Numbered from the stretch's first letter, positions 8,131 through 17,667 are shown. The stretch is 64,000 bases of DNA from Rossellomorea aquimaris (GCF_000935355.1 NZ_JXZC01000001.1:558001-622000), one strand, 5' to 3'. Notes: generated from the sequence alone by a model not told the origin. Made by a program: numbers and translations.

Positions 8131-8604
8131 TCACTTCAATTCAACTGTATCCAACAATTCCACTTCAACCTGATCACTATTATCAAATCGATAAAATCTC
8201 TCTATGTGCCATAAATCTCTTCGTCTTGCATATCCGTTTATCTCCGTCCATTCATGCATTTCACGATATGCATCTCTTATTCCATGATTTGTCCCTTGAT
8301 AAAAGGTACTTACATAGGTTTGGGAAGGAATCATTAATGACACCATGCCAAGGGGGATTGCTTCAATCTTTTCCACTTCCACCCCTACCCAGTATCCATC
8401 CAGCTCGGCAGTGGCATCCTCTGCTACAAACGCACCGAGTTGAACTTGCTTATCTACACTATGTTGAATCTCATCGACCCTATCTCTCAATTTCGCAGCA
8501 GCTTTTGGAATCTCTATGATGTACTGGTCACCAGGACATACGACGCGAAAGCCTACTAAGTTCAATCCACCAATTTTTTTCACTTTTATGTTACGCGAAC
8601 TCAT
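8131..8604 (-). CDS. GyrI-like / AraC effector-binding domain protein
   Basis: A 157-residue single-domain protein of the GyrI-like small-molecule-binding superfamily (the same fold as the ligand domain of BmrR and Rob). Recognisable parts are the N-terminal strand IKVKKIGGLNLVGFRV, the central GAFVAED......YWVGVEVEKIEAIPLGMVSLMIPSQTYVSTFYQG (residues about 57-104, broken here for brevity) and a conserved C-terminal IERFYRFDNSDQVEVELLD. It carries no DNA-binding part. The gene starts 14 bases after the ECF sigma gene and shares its terminator, so the two form an operon. A role in sensing a ligand for that sigma factor is an inference. Confidence 0.8.
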   Translation of the reverse strand: MSSRNIKVKKIGGLNLVGFRVVCPGDQYIIEIPKAAAKLRDRVDEIQHSVDKQVQLGAFVAEDATAELDGYWVGVEVEKIEAIPLGMVSLMIPSQTYVSTFYQGTNHGIRDAYREMHEWTEINGYARRRDLWHIERFYRFDNSDQVEVELLDTVELK

Positions 8605-8618
8605 ATCATTATACCTCC

Positions 8619-9254
8619 TTAATTGATGATTTCTAAGACATTTCCATCTGGATCAACTACATGGCAAAGGGTATTCACTACGTTTCTCGATACATTATAG
8701 TACTTGGTTTCTAGTAAGCGATAATACTGAAATAATCGTAAGGGATTTGATTCTTTGATGGAGTTTGATATTTCACGAAGGATCTTTTTATCTGGATTTT
8801 CATAAGGTACATCCTTCACTATTCTATTCCTGGCTCGATGAAGAGCGGTTTTCACAGATGTATCGCTGATCCGGAGCATTGAGGCAATTTCTTTAGATGA
8901 GAAGCCATAAACGTCTTTCAATGTGAAAAGCATAGCTTGCTTAAGAGGTAAAGCTGTAAATAGACATTCCAACAGAGCGTCATATTCGAGAAAATCTTTT
9001 GATTGAAAATGATACTCCTCATTGAATAAAACAAACCCGTAACCCTTTCTTTTTCCATCAATTAAAAGGTTTTTGGCGATGGTATAAAGAAAGGACATGG
9101 ATAAGTTCCGGTCGGGCTCTGATTTCTTCAATTTGTATGCTCTCAAAAGAGTCTCCTGAACAAGGTCTTCTGCCTCAGGAGTAGAACCAGAGAGCTTAAC
9201 ACAATACTTATAAAGTTTTAGAATCGTTGTTTCCAAGTCCTCGAAAATCACCAT
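8619..9254 (-). CDS. ECF-type RNA polymerase sigma factor
   Basis: A 211-residue sigma-70 family protein of the extracytoplasmic function group. Region 2 (about 10-70) holds AEDLVQETLLRAYKL and FLYTIAKNLLIDGKRKGYG. Region 4 (about 105-155) holds LPLKQAMLFTLKDVYGFSS, then KEIASMLRISDTSVKTALHR, a clear helix-turn-helix. About 55 residues follow region 4, longer than a minimal ECF sigma. The ATG at 9254 has AAAGGA upstream; the frame opens ten codons earlier without a ribosome site. No transmembrane anti-sigma factor is nearby; the next gene is a GyrI-like ligand-binding protein. Confidence 0.85.
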   Translation of the reverse strand: MVIFEDLETTILKLYKYCVKLSGSTPEAEDLVQETLLRAYKLKKSEPDRNLSMSFLYTIAKNLLIDGKRKGYGFVLFNEEYHFQSKDFLEYDALLECLFTALPLKQAMLFTLKDVYGFSSKEIASMLRISDTSVKTALHRARNRIVKDVPYENPDKKILREISNSIKESNPLRLFQYYRLLETKYYNVSRNVVNTLCHVVDPDGNVLEIIN

Positions 9255-9347
9255 TTTCGTCCTTTCAAAAAAATTTATAACCATATGTAACTTTTATTCT
9301 AGTATAATCGTTATACCAATGAATTCCAAATAGAAGGAGTGAATGTT

Positions 9348-9761
9348 TTGTTCAAAGTAGGTAGTGTATTTATTCCGGTGACTGACATGGAGAAATCGAT
9401 GAAATGGTACGAAAAGCATTTAGGTGTGAGAATGATCGATACTTGGGATGGGGGTGCAGGATTTTATTTCCCTAACAGTGACACACAATTAGGATTGGTC
9501 CAAGTGGACTCCCCTCAGCCTACTGAATTTGTCATCAGTGGGAAAAGGAAAAATGTGTACTTTAATTTTTTGGTAGAGGACATTGAAGAGGTTCATAAAG
9601 AGCTAAAGAACGCCGGAATTGTTACTTCTGAAATTGAAGTCTTTGGAGGTATGAAAGGGTTTGAATTCTTCGATCTGGATAATAATCCATTTAGCGTAGT
9701 GGATGAAGTTGAAGATTCTCCTTTCCACCGCGACCAGGTAAGGAAATCCCAGAATAAATAG
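9348..9761 (+). CDS. VOC (glyoxalase/bleomycin resistance) family protein
   Basis: A 137-residue vicinal-oxygen-chelate fold protein with two beta-alpha-beta-beta-beta modules: VGSVFIPVTDMEKSMKWYEK at the N-terminus and VYFNFLVEDIEEVHKELKNAG in the middle. The end FFDLDNNPFSVVDE is the usual metal-site strand. Such proteins bind metals and act as lyases, dioxygenases or drug-binding proteins; the reaction cannot be told. AAGGAG overlaps an upstream in-frame GTG, so the TTG at 9348, eight bases after the site, is the better start. It is divergent from the sigma factor operon. Confidence 0.8.
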   Translation: MFKVGSVFIPVTDMEKSMKWYEKHLGVRMIDTWDGGAGFYFPNSDTQLGLVQVDSPQPTEFVISGKRKNVYFNFLVEDIEEVHKELKNAGIVTSEIEVFGGMKGFEFFDLDNNPFSVVDEVEDSPFHRDQVRKSQNK

Positions 9762-9769
9762 AAGATAAG

Positions 9770-9803
9770 AAGCTGACTCCCATGATTGGAGTCAGCTTTT
9801 TTC
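9770..9803. terminator. Bidirectional terminator between VOC and M14 peptidase genes
   Basis: AGCTGACTCC pairs with GGAGTCAGCT around a seven-base loop, followed by T6 on the plus strand. The two genes converge here. Confidence 0.9.
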
Positions 9804-9806
9804 TAA

Positions 9807-11009
9807 TTATAAACCAGGTCTATATGCCGTTTCTGGAATATCCTCGTACTCTTCTGGATTGAGGTCATCTATGCTGTCATTAGCCACACCGCTGATAATT
9901 GCATTTAATCCCGTCTCAACTGCTTTCACTAATTGACCTTTTTTCTTTTGTCCGAGAGTCCATGTTTGCCCTCTGACTTCGAACAGCACAGTACCGCTTC
10001 CATTTAGGGCGAATGAGCCAAGGGCTGTACCAGGAAGATCTAGGTCTTGTTGATACAGGGTAATGTTATTAAACGGTGAATTACCAATGGATTGTAAGGC
10101 ATTATACGCGGCAACATTTAACTGCCTTGAATAATCATATCGATAGTTATCAGCGTACTCAGCATATTCACTTCCTTCAGGTGAACTTGGATCTGGAACA
10201 AACTGTCCGGATAGGGACATTGTTACAATATCTTCCGTCCCCTCGACGTAATATTGACCTTGATGATGCAAGTCAATAAATGTATCTACATTCCCAAATT
10301 CCTCTCTCAAGCTCTTATAAACATCTCTAACTGTCTGGGATTCAGGTGTAATATACCAACCAGGTTGATCTGAACTCCCGGGAAAATCAGCAGGTTGAGC
10401 GGTATAATTCAAATCCGGATTAAAGTCACGGTTTACGTCAAATCCAGGGCGTTCACTATAATCAACATCTTGAAGAGTCCTAGTGTAATAATTCCAGGAG
10501 GGCGTAGCTTCTGCTAATGATGGAAACTTTTCCACTACCTCACTCCATGTCATATCATTCGCACGTCGATTCAATTCACTTGCGTCAGGATTCATCATTG
10601 GGAGAACGACTAGTGTAATTTCTTCCCGAATGTTCTGTGCCTCTGGTGAATTACTCGACCCGAGGTACTGAAGTATATTCAGAAGAGCTTCCGTTCCTGT
10701 TTTTTCATTCCCGTGGATTTCACTTTGAATCATCACTACGCGGTCTCCGGTTCCCACCCTTGCTTTATATATCTCTAATCCATTATGTGAACGACCTGCC
10801 ACATCCAGCGCTACTCTTCCTTGGCTTGTCTGTACAATTTTTTGTAAAGTTTTGGTTAATTCTGCATGATCAGTAAATCCCGAGATTGGTAAATTAGAAT
10901 GATCATTCGTGAGATTCCCGTTCGGTGAACTGGACGCTAAGCTTGTTGATGCCATGCTGGTACAAAGAAGAATTGCAGCTAAACTTGAGACTACTTTTTT
11001 CTTTTTCAT
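9807..11009 (-). CDS. Secreted M14 family zinc carboxypeptidase
   Basis: A 400-residue exported metallopeptidase. Residues 1-26 are a signal peptide (KKKK, hydrophobic SSLAAILLCTSMAS, then SLASS). The M14 catalytic site is clear: H99 and E102 in SEIHGNEKTG, H248 or H249 in IDLHHQG, a substrate arginine segment PGFDVNRDFNPD near residue 190, and the probable catalytic glutamate in VLFEVRGQ. These enzymes remove C-terminal amino acids from peptides or murein peptides. The start is ATG at 11009 with GGGAGG nine bases upstream; a frame-extending ATG overlaps that site. Likely an extracellular scavenging peptidase. Confidence 0.9.
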   Translation of the reverse strand: MKKKKVVSSLAAILLCTSMASTSLASSSPNGNLTNDHSNLPISGFTDHAELTKTLQKIVQTSQGRVALDVAGRSHNGLEIYKARVGTGDRVVMIQSEIHGNEKTGTEALLNILQYLGSSNSPEAQNIREEITLVVLPMMNPDASELNRRANDMTWSEVVEKFPSLAEATPSWNYYTRTLQDVDYSERPGFDVNRDFNPDLNYTAQPADFPGSSDQPGWYITPESQTVRDVYKSLREEFGNVDTFIDLHHQGQYYVEGTEDIVTMSLSGQFVPDPSSPEGSEYAEYADNYRYDYSRQLNVAAYNALQSIGNSPFNNITLYQQDLDLPGTALGSFALNGSGTVLFEVRGQTWTLGQKKKGQLVKAVETGLNAIISGVANDSIDDLNPEEYEDIPETAYRPGL

Positions 11010-11288
11010 AAATATATTCCCTCCCATATGTTTCGGTACCCTAAACAGTTTCTGCCTTTACATGAGGATCACCTTCAATATTACGTAAAACAGGAAATAT
11101 TAAGGAGAAGGAATATGGACATATATGTCTAAAGATGTAGAATATTCAGAAAATAACAACTTGATTATAAGTCTATTTATCTATCAAGGTGTGCTCATTT
11201 TTAACGATGAAACAGGGTATAGAAAAATACTGGCCCCCTTCCCTCACTACTGGACACACTACTTTCAAAGACAATGTCAAACAAAAAG

Positions 11289-11318
11289 ACTCCTTCCCTA
11301 TTCACTTTGGGGAAGGAG
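11289..11318 (-). terminator. Terminator of the YerO-like regulator gene
   Basis: CTCCTTCCC and GGGGAAGGAG form a hairpin overlapping the 3' end of the minus-strand gene, followed by T5 on the minus strand. Confidence 0.8.
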
Positions 11319-12182
11319 TTGCATCTCTAACTCTAAAGCTTCTTTTTTTAAATCCTCTTCATCGGTCATCAATCTGAATAATCCTCTTATAATCAACTCA
11401 TCTTGATTTGATTGGCGGCATTCTTCTGAGATCCGATTGGCAATGTTCATGTAATACGTTACACGGTTTTCACTCAACCCATTTATCTTTTCATACAAAC
11501 TCTTCCAAGCGTTCTCCCTCTCTTCAAATGAAATGAAGGCTCCTTCCCGGTCCATGCTAACGGAAAATGATTTCATCATCTCATCATCCAACAATGGCTT
11601 GCTCTTTCCTTCAAGAAAGTCTCCAGCAAGGAGAGAAATCTGTCTCACTAAATGTTTCCCGAGAATAGAAGGGTCCAAGGCATCATCAGTAGAAATCAAA
11701 AGCATCATATATGATGAATAGATGGATTGTGTCATCCACATGAGGTCCCATTTGTACGGCCTGATCTTTTCACCAAATACTTCTAATAGATTATGCTCGA
11801 GCCAGCTAAACAACCGTCCCCTCATACGGTGTTCCATCGCTGCCAATTTCTCACTGTTCTTCGCGGACTCTCCCCGCATGTGCATTTTCATATATGACTT
11901 ATATTCAAGTATCCCTTCAAATTGCACTTGAAATTGTTTTGCGAATCGCTCAAAGGGTGGTAAATTCCCATCCAGTCCGACGACGAAAGCACGTTCGAAG
12001 ACAAGTTGTTGATAATGTTCATAAATCGATATGATTAAATCTTCTTTTGATTGAAAAAATGAGTATAGGGAGCCCTTTGAAATACCGACACTATCAGCGA
12101 TTTGCTGCATGGACGTTTGATTGTATCCGTGTTCTGCAAAAAGCTCTACAGCTGATTCAAGTATTGATTTACGTTTATCCAT
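11298..12182 (-). CDS. TetR/AcrR family repressor, YerO-like
   Basis: A 294-residue regulator. The TetR helix-turn-helix covers residues 5-50 (ILESAVELFAEHGYNQTSMQ, then IADSVGISKGSLYSFFQSKE). The long C-terminal ligand-binding part is larger than the usual 190-200-residue TetR protein and matches the length of B. subtilis YerO. As in B. subtilis (yerO-yerP/swrC) it is adjacent to an RND efflux pump, here divergently. GAGGTG precedes the ATG. Candidate operators TGACTagtgAGTCA and GTTTGAC-N6-GTCAAAC lie in the shared promoter region. Likely represses the pump and itself. Confidence 0.85.
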   Translation of the reverse strand: MDKRKSILESAVELFAEHGYNQTSMQQIADSVGISKGSLYSFFQSKEDLIISIYEHYQQLVFERAFVVGLDGNLPPFERFAKQFQVQFEGILEYKSYMKMHMRGESAKNSEKLAAMEHRMRGRLFSWLEHNLLEVFGEKIRPYKWDLMWMTQSIYSSYMMLLISTDDALDPSILGKHLVRQISLLAGDFLEGKSKPLLDDEMMKSFSVSMDREGAFISFEERENAWKSLYEKINGLSENRVTYYMNIANRISEECRQSNQDELIIRGLFRLMTDEEDLKKEALELEMQLLPQSE

Positions 12183-12262
12183 TTTTCACACCTCTATATC
12201 CAAAGAAAAATTCATTCTATCATTTTAACCATACTCCCCAAAAAATAGAAGAGCATTATTTC

Positions 12263-12303
12263 TTGACTACAGAAAAAATATAGGTAAAATGACTAGTGAG
12301 TCA
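12263..12303 (+). promoter_or_regulatory. swrC promoter with overlapping operator candidate
   Basis: TTGACT (12263-12268) and TAAAAT (12285-12290) are spaced 16 bases. The perfect dyad TGACT-agtg-AGTCA (12290-12303) begins on the last base of the -10 box and covers the expected transcription start, a position where a bound TetR repressor would block initiation. Confidence 0.6.
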
Positions 12304-12352
12304 ATCAATTGAATGACTGTTATATCAATAATTATTCAAATCAATAAAACAC

Positions 12353-12372
12353 GTTTGACCCATGAGTCAAAC
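12353..12372. promoter_or_regulatory. Second dyad upstream of swrC
   Basis: GTTTGAC and GTCAAAC are perfect arms with a six-base spacer, sharing the TGAC/GTCA half-site of the dyad at 12290-12303. Lies between the promoter and the ribosome site. Confidence 0.5.
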
Positions 12373-12396
12373 AAATACAAAAGGAGGATTACATCC

Positions 12397-15300
12397 ATGT
12401 TGAAGGCTATATTAAACCGTTCCAAAATCACACTGATATTTGTCTTGTTATTTGTGATTATCGGTATTTTTACTTTTTTACAATTACCACAGCGAGAAAT
12501 ACCTGAAACAAGCGTGAACATTGGAACGGTCAGCACCGTTTATCCTGGTGCAACCGTAGACTCTGTTGAGAGGACGGTAACCAATCCCATCGAATCTTCT
12601 CTGCAGTCCATTGATGGAATTAAAGAAATCAGTTCCTCCTCTTCAGCAGGTTTCTCTACTATTATTGTAGAGGTTGAAGATGGAGAAAACAAAAAAGAAG
12701 TGTTTGGAGATGTACGTCAAGCGGTTTCAGATGCTTCCACCTCTTTTCCTGACGAGGTATTCGACCCTGAAATTAACGAATCCACGGTAAAAATGCCGAT
12801 TGTTTCGTATCACCTTACAAGTGATAATGAAGAATCGCTTCTCGCTCTCCGTGAAGAATTGAACCGTTGGCAGGAAGAAGTAAAGGAAATCACTGGTGTC
12901 TCCAGTGTAACAGTAAAAGGATTACCCGAAGAAGAAATTGTGATCGAATTAAAACAGGATGAACTAAAAGCGTCCGGACTCAATCCTTCCAGTGTTATGA
13001 GTGCGATCAATGATGAATACTATCCTACTCCACTTGGAAAGCAAGAAGTGGATGACGAAGTCGTTCAATTAACGGTTGATCATTACTCGACTCTTGACGA
13101 AATGAACGAACTTTTTGTTGGCAAGAACCCTCAAGGAGAATCGGTCTATCTACAAGATATCGCCAATATTAAAGTTGCGCCTAAAGAAGTAAAAGATATC
13201 GTCACGTTTGAAGGAAAGCCTTCCCTCTCCTTTACAGCATTTGTTCAGGCAGGGGAAGATATCCCTTCAGTAGATGAGAAAGTAAGCGACAAAGTGGATG
13301 AACTGGCAAAGTCTCTCCCTTCTGAAGTGAATCTTGAACCGTATTACTCTCAAGCATCAATTGTAACAGACATTTTTGATGGATTATTCATGTCCCTTGC
13401 GATTTCCGTTGTAGCGGTTATTTTGACAACGGCATTGGGACTTACCGTTTCTGGAGCATTCGTAGTAGCGTTAGCGGTTCCGATTTCCGTGTTGATCGGG
13501 TTGATTCCACTGCCATTTTCCGGTGTGGACCTTAACCAGATCTCCGTCATCGGGGCCATTATAGCACTCGGTATCCTAGTGGATGACTCGATTGTTGTGA
13601 ATGACAATATTCAACGGAGATATAAGCTCGGTGACGGGGCCATGATGGGTGCGGTTAACGGTGTAAAAGAGATATGGGTATCAATCGTGACCTCTTCTCT
13701 CGCCATTGTATTCACCTTCCTGCCGCTTATTTTCTTATCAGGTGGAAACGGAGCGTTCATTAGAGCATTGCCAACTGTTCTGATTACGACCATCATCGCA
13801 TCAACACTTGTTGCATTGATCTTTGTTCCGATCATGAGATACCTGCTATACAGTAAAACAAAGAAAAAAGTATCTGATGCTCCTGGTTTACTAGGAAAGC
13901 CATTGAATAAGCTCGCTGATTTTTATGCTGACAATGTATTGAAAAAGTTTTCAAGAAGACCTTTCGTGGTATCTGCCATCGGCCTGGTCTTCACAACCGC
14001 CATATTCGGCCTGATTGCCCTTACACCATTTGAATTCTTCCCGTCAGCTGACCGTGAAGAAGTACCGATTGATGTAACGTTACCAATCGGTACAACGATT
14101 GAAGAAACAGCGAGCACGTTAGAAGACATGGAACAACTGTTAAAAACAGACGAAGGTGTATATGAAACATCAGCGTTTGCAGGTACAGGATTACCTAACT
14201 TATTTAACAGTTCTCTTTCGAATTCCGGACAAAACACAGGTCAATTGGTCGCTAGAGTCGATCGTGAAAACCAAACGGCCCAAGGTCTGATTGACGAGTG
14301 GACCGATAAACTGAGGGAAGAATATCCTGATGCCAAGATTTTCATGGAAACCATTCAGCAAGGACCTCCGGCAGGGGCCCCTGTTACAGTGACAGTATCT
14401 GGTCCTGAGATGGATCAATTAATTCAACTTCGTGATACCATTTCATCTGAAATTGAAAAACTGGAAACGGATCTAGTCGTTGATAATGTTGGAGAAATGG
14501 AGCCAACGCTTGAATATGTTCCAAACCGTCAGCTTCTTGAGGAAAATGGTATTACAATCAATCAGATCAGCCAACAACTGAGACTGTCTACAGAAGGCAT
14601 TCCTATGAAAGCCTTTGATAATGGTGTCACGAAACGTGATATGACACTGGTTTTGGAAGGAAATGCTGAAGAAGTCGACCTGTCTTCACTAGAGGTTCCC
14701 GCTGAAACAGCCAATCCCGCTGGACCACCGAAACTGATCTCACTTGATGAGCTGGTGACTCCTGAGAAAAAAGAAGAACTTCAACTCATTCCTCATAAAG
14801 ACGGAGAGCGTGCAATTACAATTCGTGCTTTCCCTGAGAATGAAGAGAACTATAAAGAAAATGTCCAGGATATTGTGAAAGATATACGAGAAAACCTTGA
14901 CGACAACAATTATTCCATTACACTAGGTGGAGAGAATGAAGCTCAGAATGACTTCTTTGCGGAAATTACAGTCCTATTTACAATCGTCATTTTCCTTGTG
15001 TATCTAGTGATTGCACTTCAATTTAATTCATTATCACTTCCATTCTTAGTTCTTGTCGCGGTTTATCTTGCCATTGCAGGTGCGATTCTCGGGTTATTCG
15101 TTACTCAAACCCCGATCAGCTTCCTGGGTGTCATGGGTATGGTGTCATTGACCGGGATTGTTGTGAGGAATTCTGTCGTGTTAATTGAGTTTATTGAACA
15201 AGGATTGAAAAATGGTATGGGCGTGAAAGAAGCTGTCGTGGAATCAGGACGGACCCGAATTCGTCCAATTCTACTGACAGCACTAACGTCGATTGTGGCA

Positions 15301-15456
15301 CTTATTCCTGTTGCAGTCAGCGGAGATGCCCTTTTCACACCACTTGCGGTTACCATTATTTCAGGTATCCTGTTCTCGGCTGTATTAACTCTGGTCATAG
15401 TTCCGATGATGTATCTTGTCTTCCACCGTTTTAGAAGAAGAAAGCGCGAAGCATAA
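12397..15456 (+). CDS. swrC: RND family multidrug efflux pump, SwrC/YerP-like
   Basis: A 1019-residue inner-membrane proton-driven exporter of the AcrB/HAE superfamily. In B. subtilis SwrC gives self-resistance to surfactin and is needed for swarming. The N-terminal helix (about 10-30) is followed by the first large porter loop, a block of membrane helices including LGILVDDSIVVNDNIQRR (the TM4 segment with paired acidic residues), a second large loop (about 565-830), and a final helix block with GIVVRNSVVLIEFI and the conserved AVVESGRTRIRPILLTALT. The ATG at 12397 has AAGGAGG nine bases upstream, so the upstream 28 codons of open frame are excluded. The gene is followed by its own terminator. 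Confidence 0.92.
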   Translation: MLKAILNRSKITLIFVLLFVIIGIFTFLQLPQREIPETSVNIGTVSTVYPGATVDSVERTVTNPIESSLQSIDGIKEISSSSSAGFSTIIVEVEDGENKKEVFGDVRQAVSDASTSFPDEVFDPEINESTVKMPIVSYHLTSDNEESLLALREELNRWQEEVKEITGVSSVTVKGLPEEEIVIELKQDELKASGLNPSSVMSAINDEYYPTPLGKQEVDDEVVQLTVDHYSTLDEMNELFVGKNPQGESVYLQDIANIKVAPKEVKDIVTFEGKPSLSFTAFVQAGEDIPSVDEKVSDKVDELAKSLPSEVNLEPYYSQASIVTDIFDGLFMSLAISVVAVILTTALGLTVSGAFVVALAVPISVLIGLIPLPFSGVDLNQISVIGAIIALGILVDDSIVVNDNIQRRYKLGDGAMMGAVNGVKEIWVSIVTSSLAIVFTFLPLIFLSGGNGAFIRALPTVLITTIIASTLVALIFVPIMRYLLYSKTKKKVSDAPGLLGKPLNKLADFYADNVLKKFSRRPFVVSAIGLVFTTAIFGLIALTPFEFFPSADREEVPIDVTLPIGTTIEETASTLEDMEQLLKTDEGVYETSAFAGTGLPNLFNSSLSNSGQNTGQLVARVDRENQTAQGLIDEWTDKLREEYPDAKIFMETIQQGPPAGAPVTVTVSGPEMDQLIQLRDTISSEIEKLETDLVVDNVGEMEPTLEYVPNRQLLEENGITINQISQQLRLSTEGIPMKAFDNGVTKRDMTLVLEGNAEEVDLSSLEVPAETANPAGPPKLISLDELVTPEKKEELQLIPHKDGERAITIRAFPENEENYKENVQDIVKDIRENLDDNNYSITLGGENEAQNDFFAEITVLFTIVIFLVYLVIALQFNSLSLPFLVLVAVYLAIAGAILGLFVTQTPISFLGVMGMVSLTGIVVRNSVVLIEFIEQGLKNGMGVKEAVVESGRTRIRPILLTALTSIVALIPVAVSGDALFTPLAVTIISGILFSAVLTLVIVPMMYLVFHRFRRRKREA

Positions 15457-15466
15457 GAATGATTTA

Positions 15467-15495
15467 GAGGGGTGTCCATGTGACACCCCTCTTTT
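15467..15495 (+). terminator. Terminator after swrC
   Basis: GAGGGGTGTC and GACACCCCTC form a ten-pair stem with a five-base loop, then TTTT. Confidence 0.9.
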
Positions 15496-15586
15496 CCTTG
15501 GTAAACGGAACAATTCTCTTGAGAAATCATTCAAAATCAAGCATTATAGAAAAGTATTTTATTTTAACCTTTAATGGAGGAACAAC

Positions 15587-17038
15587 ATGTCATCAAAAAT
15601 CAATACAAAAGCGATCCTCATAACTTTTATGATTGGTGCTTTTTTCGCCATATTAAATGAAACGTTGTTAAATATCGCCCTAACTGAATTAATGGCCGTA
15701 TTTAACGTTGATGCTCCCACGGTTCAATGGTTAGCAACAGGTTTCATGCTCGTCATGGGTGTGCTGATGCCTATCTCCGCCCTGCTTATTCAATGGTTCA
15801 CGACTCGTCAAATGTTTATCGGTGTGATGAGTGTGTTTCTTCTCGGCACGGTGATTGCCGCATGTGCCATGAATTTCCCTATGTTACTGGCCGGGCGGAT
15901 GATTCAGGCGGTTGGGACCGGTTTACTCATTCCGGTCATCATGAATGCCTTGTTGTTAATTTACCGGCCGGAAGTCCGTGGTAAAATCATGGGTACGTTC
16001 GGACTGGTCATTATGTTTGCACCAGCGATCGGACCGACTCTTTCTGGTGTGATCGTCGACTTGTTGGGGTGGAGATGGTTATTCATTACGGTCATTCCCT
16101 TCGCCGTGTTCTCTATTTTATTCGCTCTTAAATATCTACAAAATGTCGGCGAGATCACTCGTCCCAGTGTGGATATCTTGTCCATAATCCTTTCTTCAAT
16201 TGGTATTGGAGGAATTGTTTACGGGTTTAGTTCGGCGGGGGAAGAATCTGCCGGCTTTACGTCCCTGAAAATTATCGTGATTATTTCAATTGCGGTTATA
16301 AGTTTGATATTATTCGTCTTACGTCAGTTAAAGCTTGATGAACCTCTTCTCGATGTTCGTGTTTTCCGATATAAAAGCTATACGAGAGGAGTATCGATCT
16401 TTGTCATTGTCATCATGGCTATGTTTGCATCTGAAATCGTCATGCCCATGTACTTACAAGGTCCACTCGGATACTCTGCAAAAGCAGCCGGATTATTATT
16501 ACTTCCCGGAGCCCTCTTAAATGGTCTGATGTCTCCAACAATGGGATCGTTATTTGATAAATACGGCCCTAGAAAACTGATCATTCCAGGAACCTTAACC
16601 TTAGTAGGGGTAATGATTTTCTTTAGCACAATTAATCCTTCTACACCGATCTGGTTATTCGTTCTTTTCTATATGGTTCTGATGCTATCCATTTCAGCCA
16701 TCATGATGCCTGCACAAACGAATGGTTTAAATGAACTACCAAAGCATCTATATCCTCATGGAACCGCCATTGCAAACACACTGCAGCCAGTCGCGGGAGC
16801 TCTTGGTGTTTCTATCTTTGTCAGTATCATGACTCAAAGTCAGGCCGGGTATATTGAAGAGCGCTCGGGTGAGTTAACAGAAGGACTTTTAAACAATGCC
16901 ATGACCTATGGTGTACACCACGCTTATTGGTTTGCTCTTGCCTTGGCTTCTGTCGCTTTCCTTATTTCGTTATTCATACGGAAAGCTGTTGCTCCTGATT
17001 TTGATGAAGAAGGGGAAAAGCCTGGAATAGATAGTTAA
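15587..17038 (+). CDS. MFS drug exporter, DHA2 (14-helix, EmrB/QacA) family
   Basis: A 483-residue transporter with about 14 hydrophobic segments. Motif A-like and motif C-like signatures are seen: LNETLLNIALTELM in helix 1, WLATGFMLVMGVLMP in helix 2, GRMIQAVGTGLLIPVIMNAL in helix 4 and GPTLSGVIVDLLGWRWLF in helix 5. It resembles LmrB-type exporters of bacilli that pump lincomycin or other drugs using the proton gradient. GGAGG precedes the ATG. It lies 130 bases after swrC behind a terminator, so it is a separate unit; its upstream region shows no obvious operator. Confidence 0.88.
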   Translation: MSSKINTKAILITFMIGAFFAILNETLLNIALTELMAVFNVDAPTVQWLATGFMLVMGVLMPISALLIQWFTTRQMFIGVMSVFLLGTVIAACAMNFPMLLAGRMIQAVGTGLLIPVIMNALLLIYRPEVRGKIMGTFGLVIMFAPAIGPTLSGVIVDLLGWRWLFITVIPFAVFSILFALKYLQNVGEITRPSVDILSIILSSIGIGGIVYGFSSAGEESAGFTSLKIIVIISIAVISLILFVLRQLKLDEPLLDVRVFRYKSYTRGVSIFVIVIMAMFASEIVMPMYLQGPLGYSAKAAGLLLLPGALLNGLMSPTMGSLFDKYGPRKLIIPGTLTLVGVMIFFSTINPSTPIWLFVLFYMVLMLSISAIMMPAQTNGLNELPKHLYPHGTAIANTLQPVAGALGVSIFVSIMTQSQAGYIEERSGELTEGLLNNAMTYGVHHAYWFALALASVAFLISLFIRKAVAPDFDEEGEKPGIDS

Positions 17039-17172
17039 TATTACGTATACCAATCACGTTGTTACCTGAAAAGCCCAGATTCCTTAGCTTTTATTCAAAA
17101 GTGCTATTACTGTACGTCCATCTTCCTCAAGAGTAAAATGGATCTTGAAACCACCCATGAGGAGGAACTTAT

Positions 17173-17667
17173 ATGGATAAAGAGATCAAACTAATTGAGG
17201 AAATCCGTTCTGACCTAATGAATAAGGTCAGCGATTTAACCAATGATGATTTAAACAAAAGAATTATAGAAGATCGATGGACAATCATGCAAGTGCTCGA
17301 TCACCTGTACCTGATGGAAAGATCGTTGACGAAAGCGATTCAATCAACGTTAGCTAAAGGTGAAGATCAGGAAGTATCTTCAAAGCCGATCCACTATACC
17401 GTAGACCGATCAACGAAAGTAGATGCTCCTCCGTTTGTGGTTCCTACTGATGAAAGCCTTACACTTCAAGAAATGAAGGAGAAGCTTGAAGCGTCACGAA
17501 AAGATCTTCTAACATTTCTGGAAACAACAAATAAAGAAGCTCTACAAAAAAAAGCATATCCTCATCCTATTTTCGGACTTATCCGTTTAGATGAATGGGT
17601 ACCATTTATTGGGTATCACGAGAAAAGGCATTTGGAGCAGATTGAAGAAATAAAGGCAAAATTATAA
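17173..17667 (+). CDS. DinB family protein
   Basis: A 164-residue four-helix bundle of the DinB/YfiT superfamily, many members of which bind a metal and act as thiol-dependent transferases or stress proteins. Conserved metal-ligand-type histidines are H43 (QVLDHLYLMER) and the C-terminal pair in GYHEKRHLEQIEE. The W-x-hydrophobic-QVLDHL motif is typical. GGAGG is followed eight bases later by ATG. A strong terminator follows. The function in this cell is unknown. Confidence 0.8.
   Translation: MDKEIKLIEEIRSDLMNKVSDLTNDDLNKRIIEDRWTIMQVLDHLYLMERSLTKAIQSTLAKGEDQEVSSKPIHYTVDRSTKVDAPPFVVPTDESLTLQEMKEKLEASRKDLLTFLETTNKEALQKKAYPHPIFGLIRLDEWVPFIGYHEKRHLEQIEEIKAKL

Noticed and set aside
7867..8214. 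115-codon plus-strand frame starting inside repeat array A
   Set aside because: Artefact of the same repeat; runs antisense into the GyrI-like gene and lacks a ribosome site.
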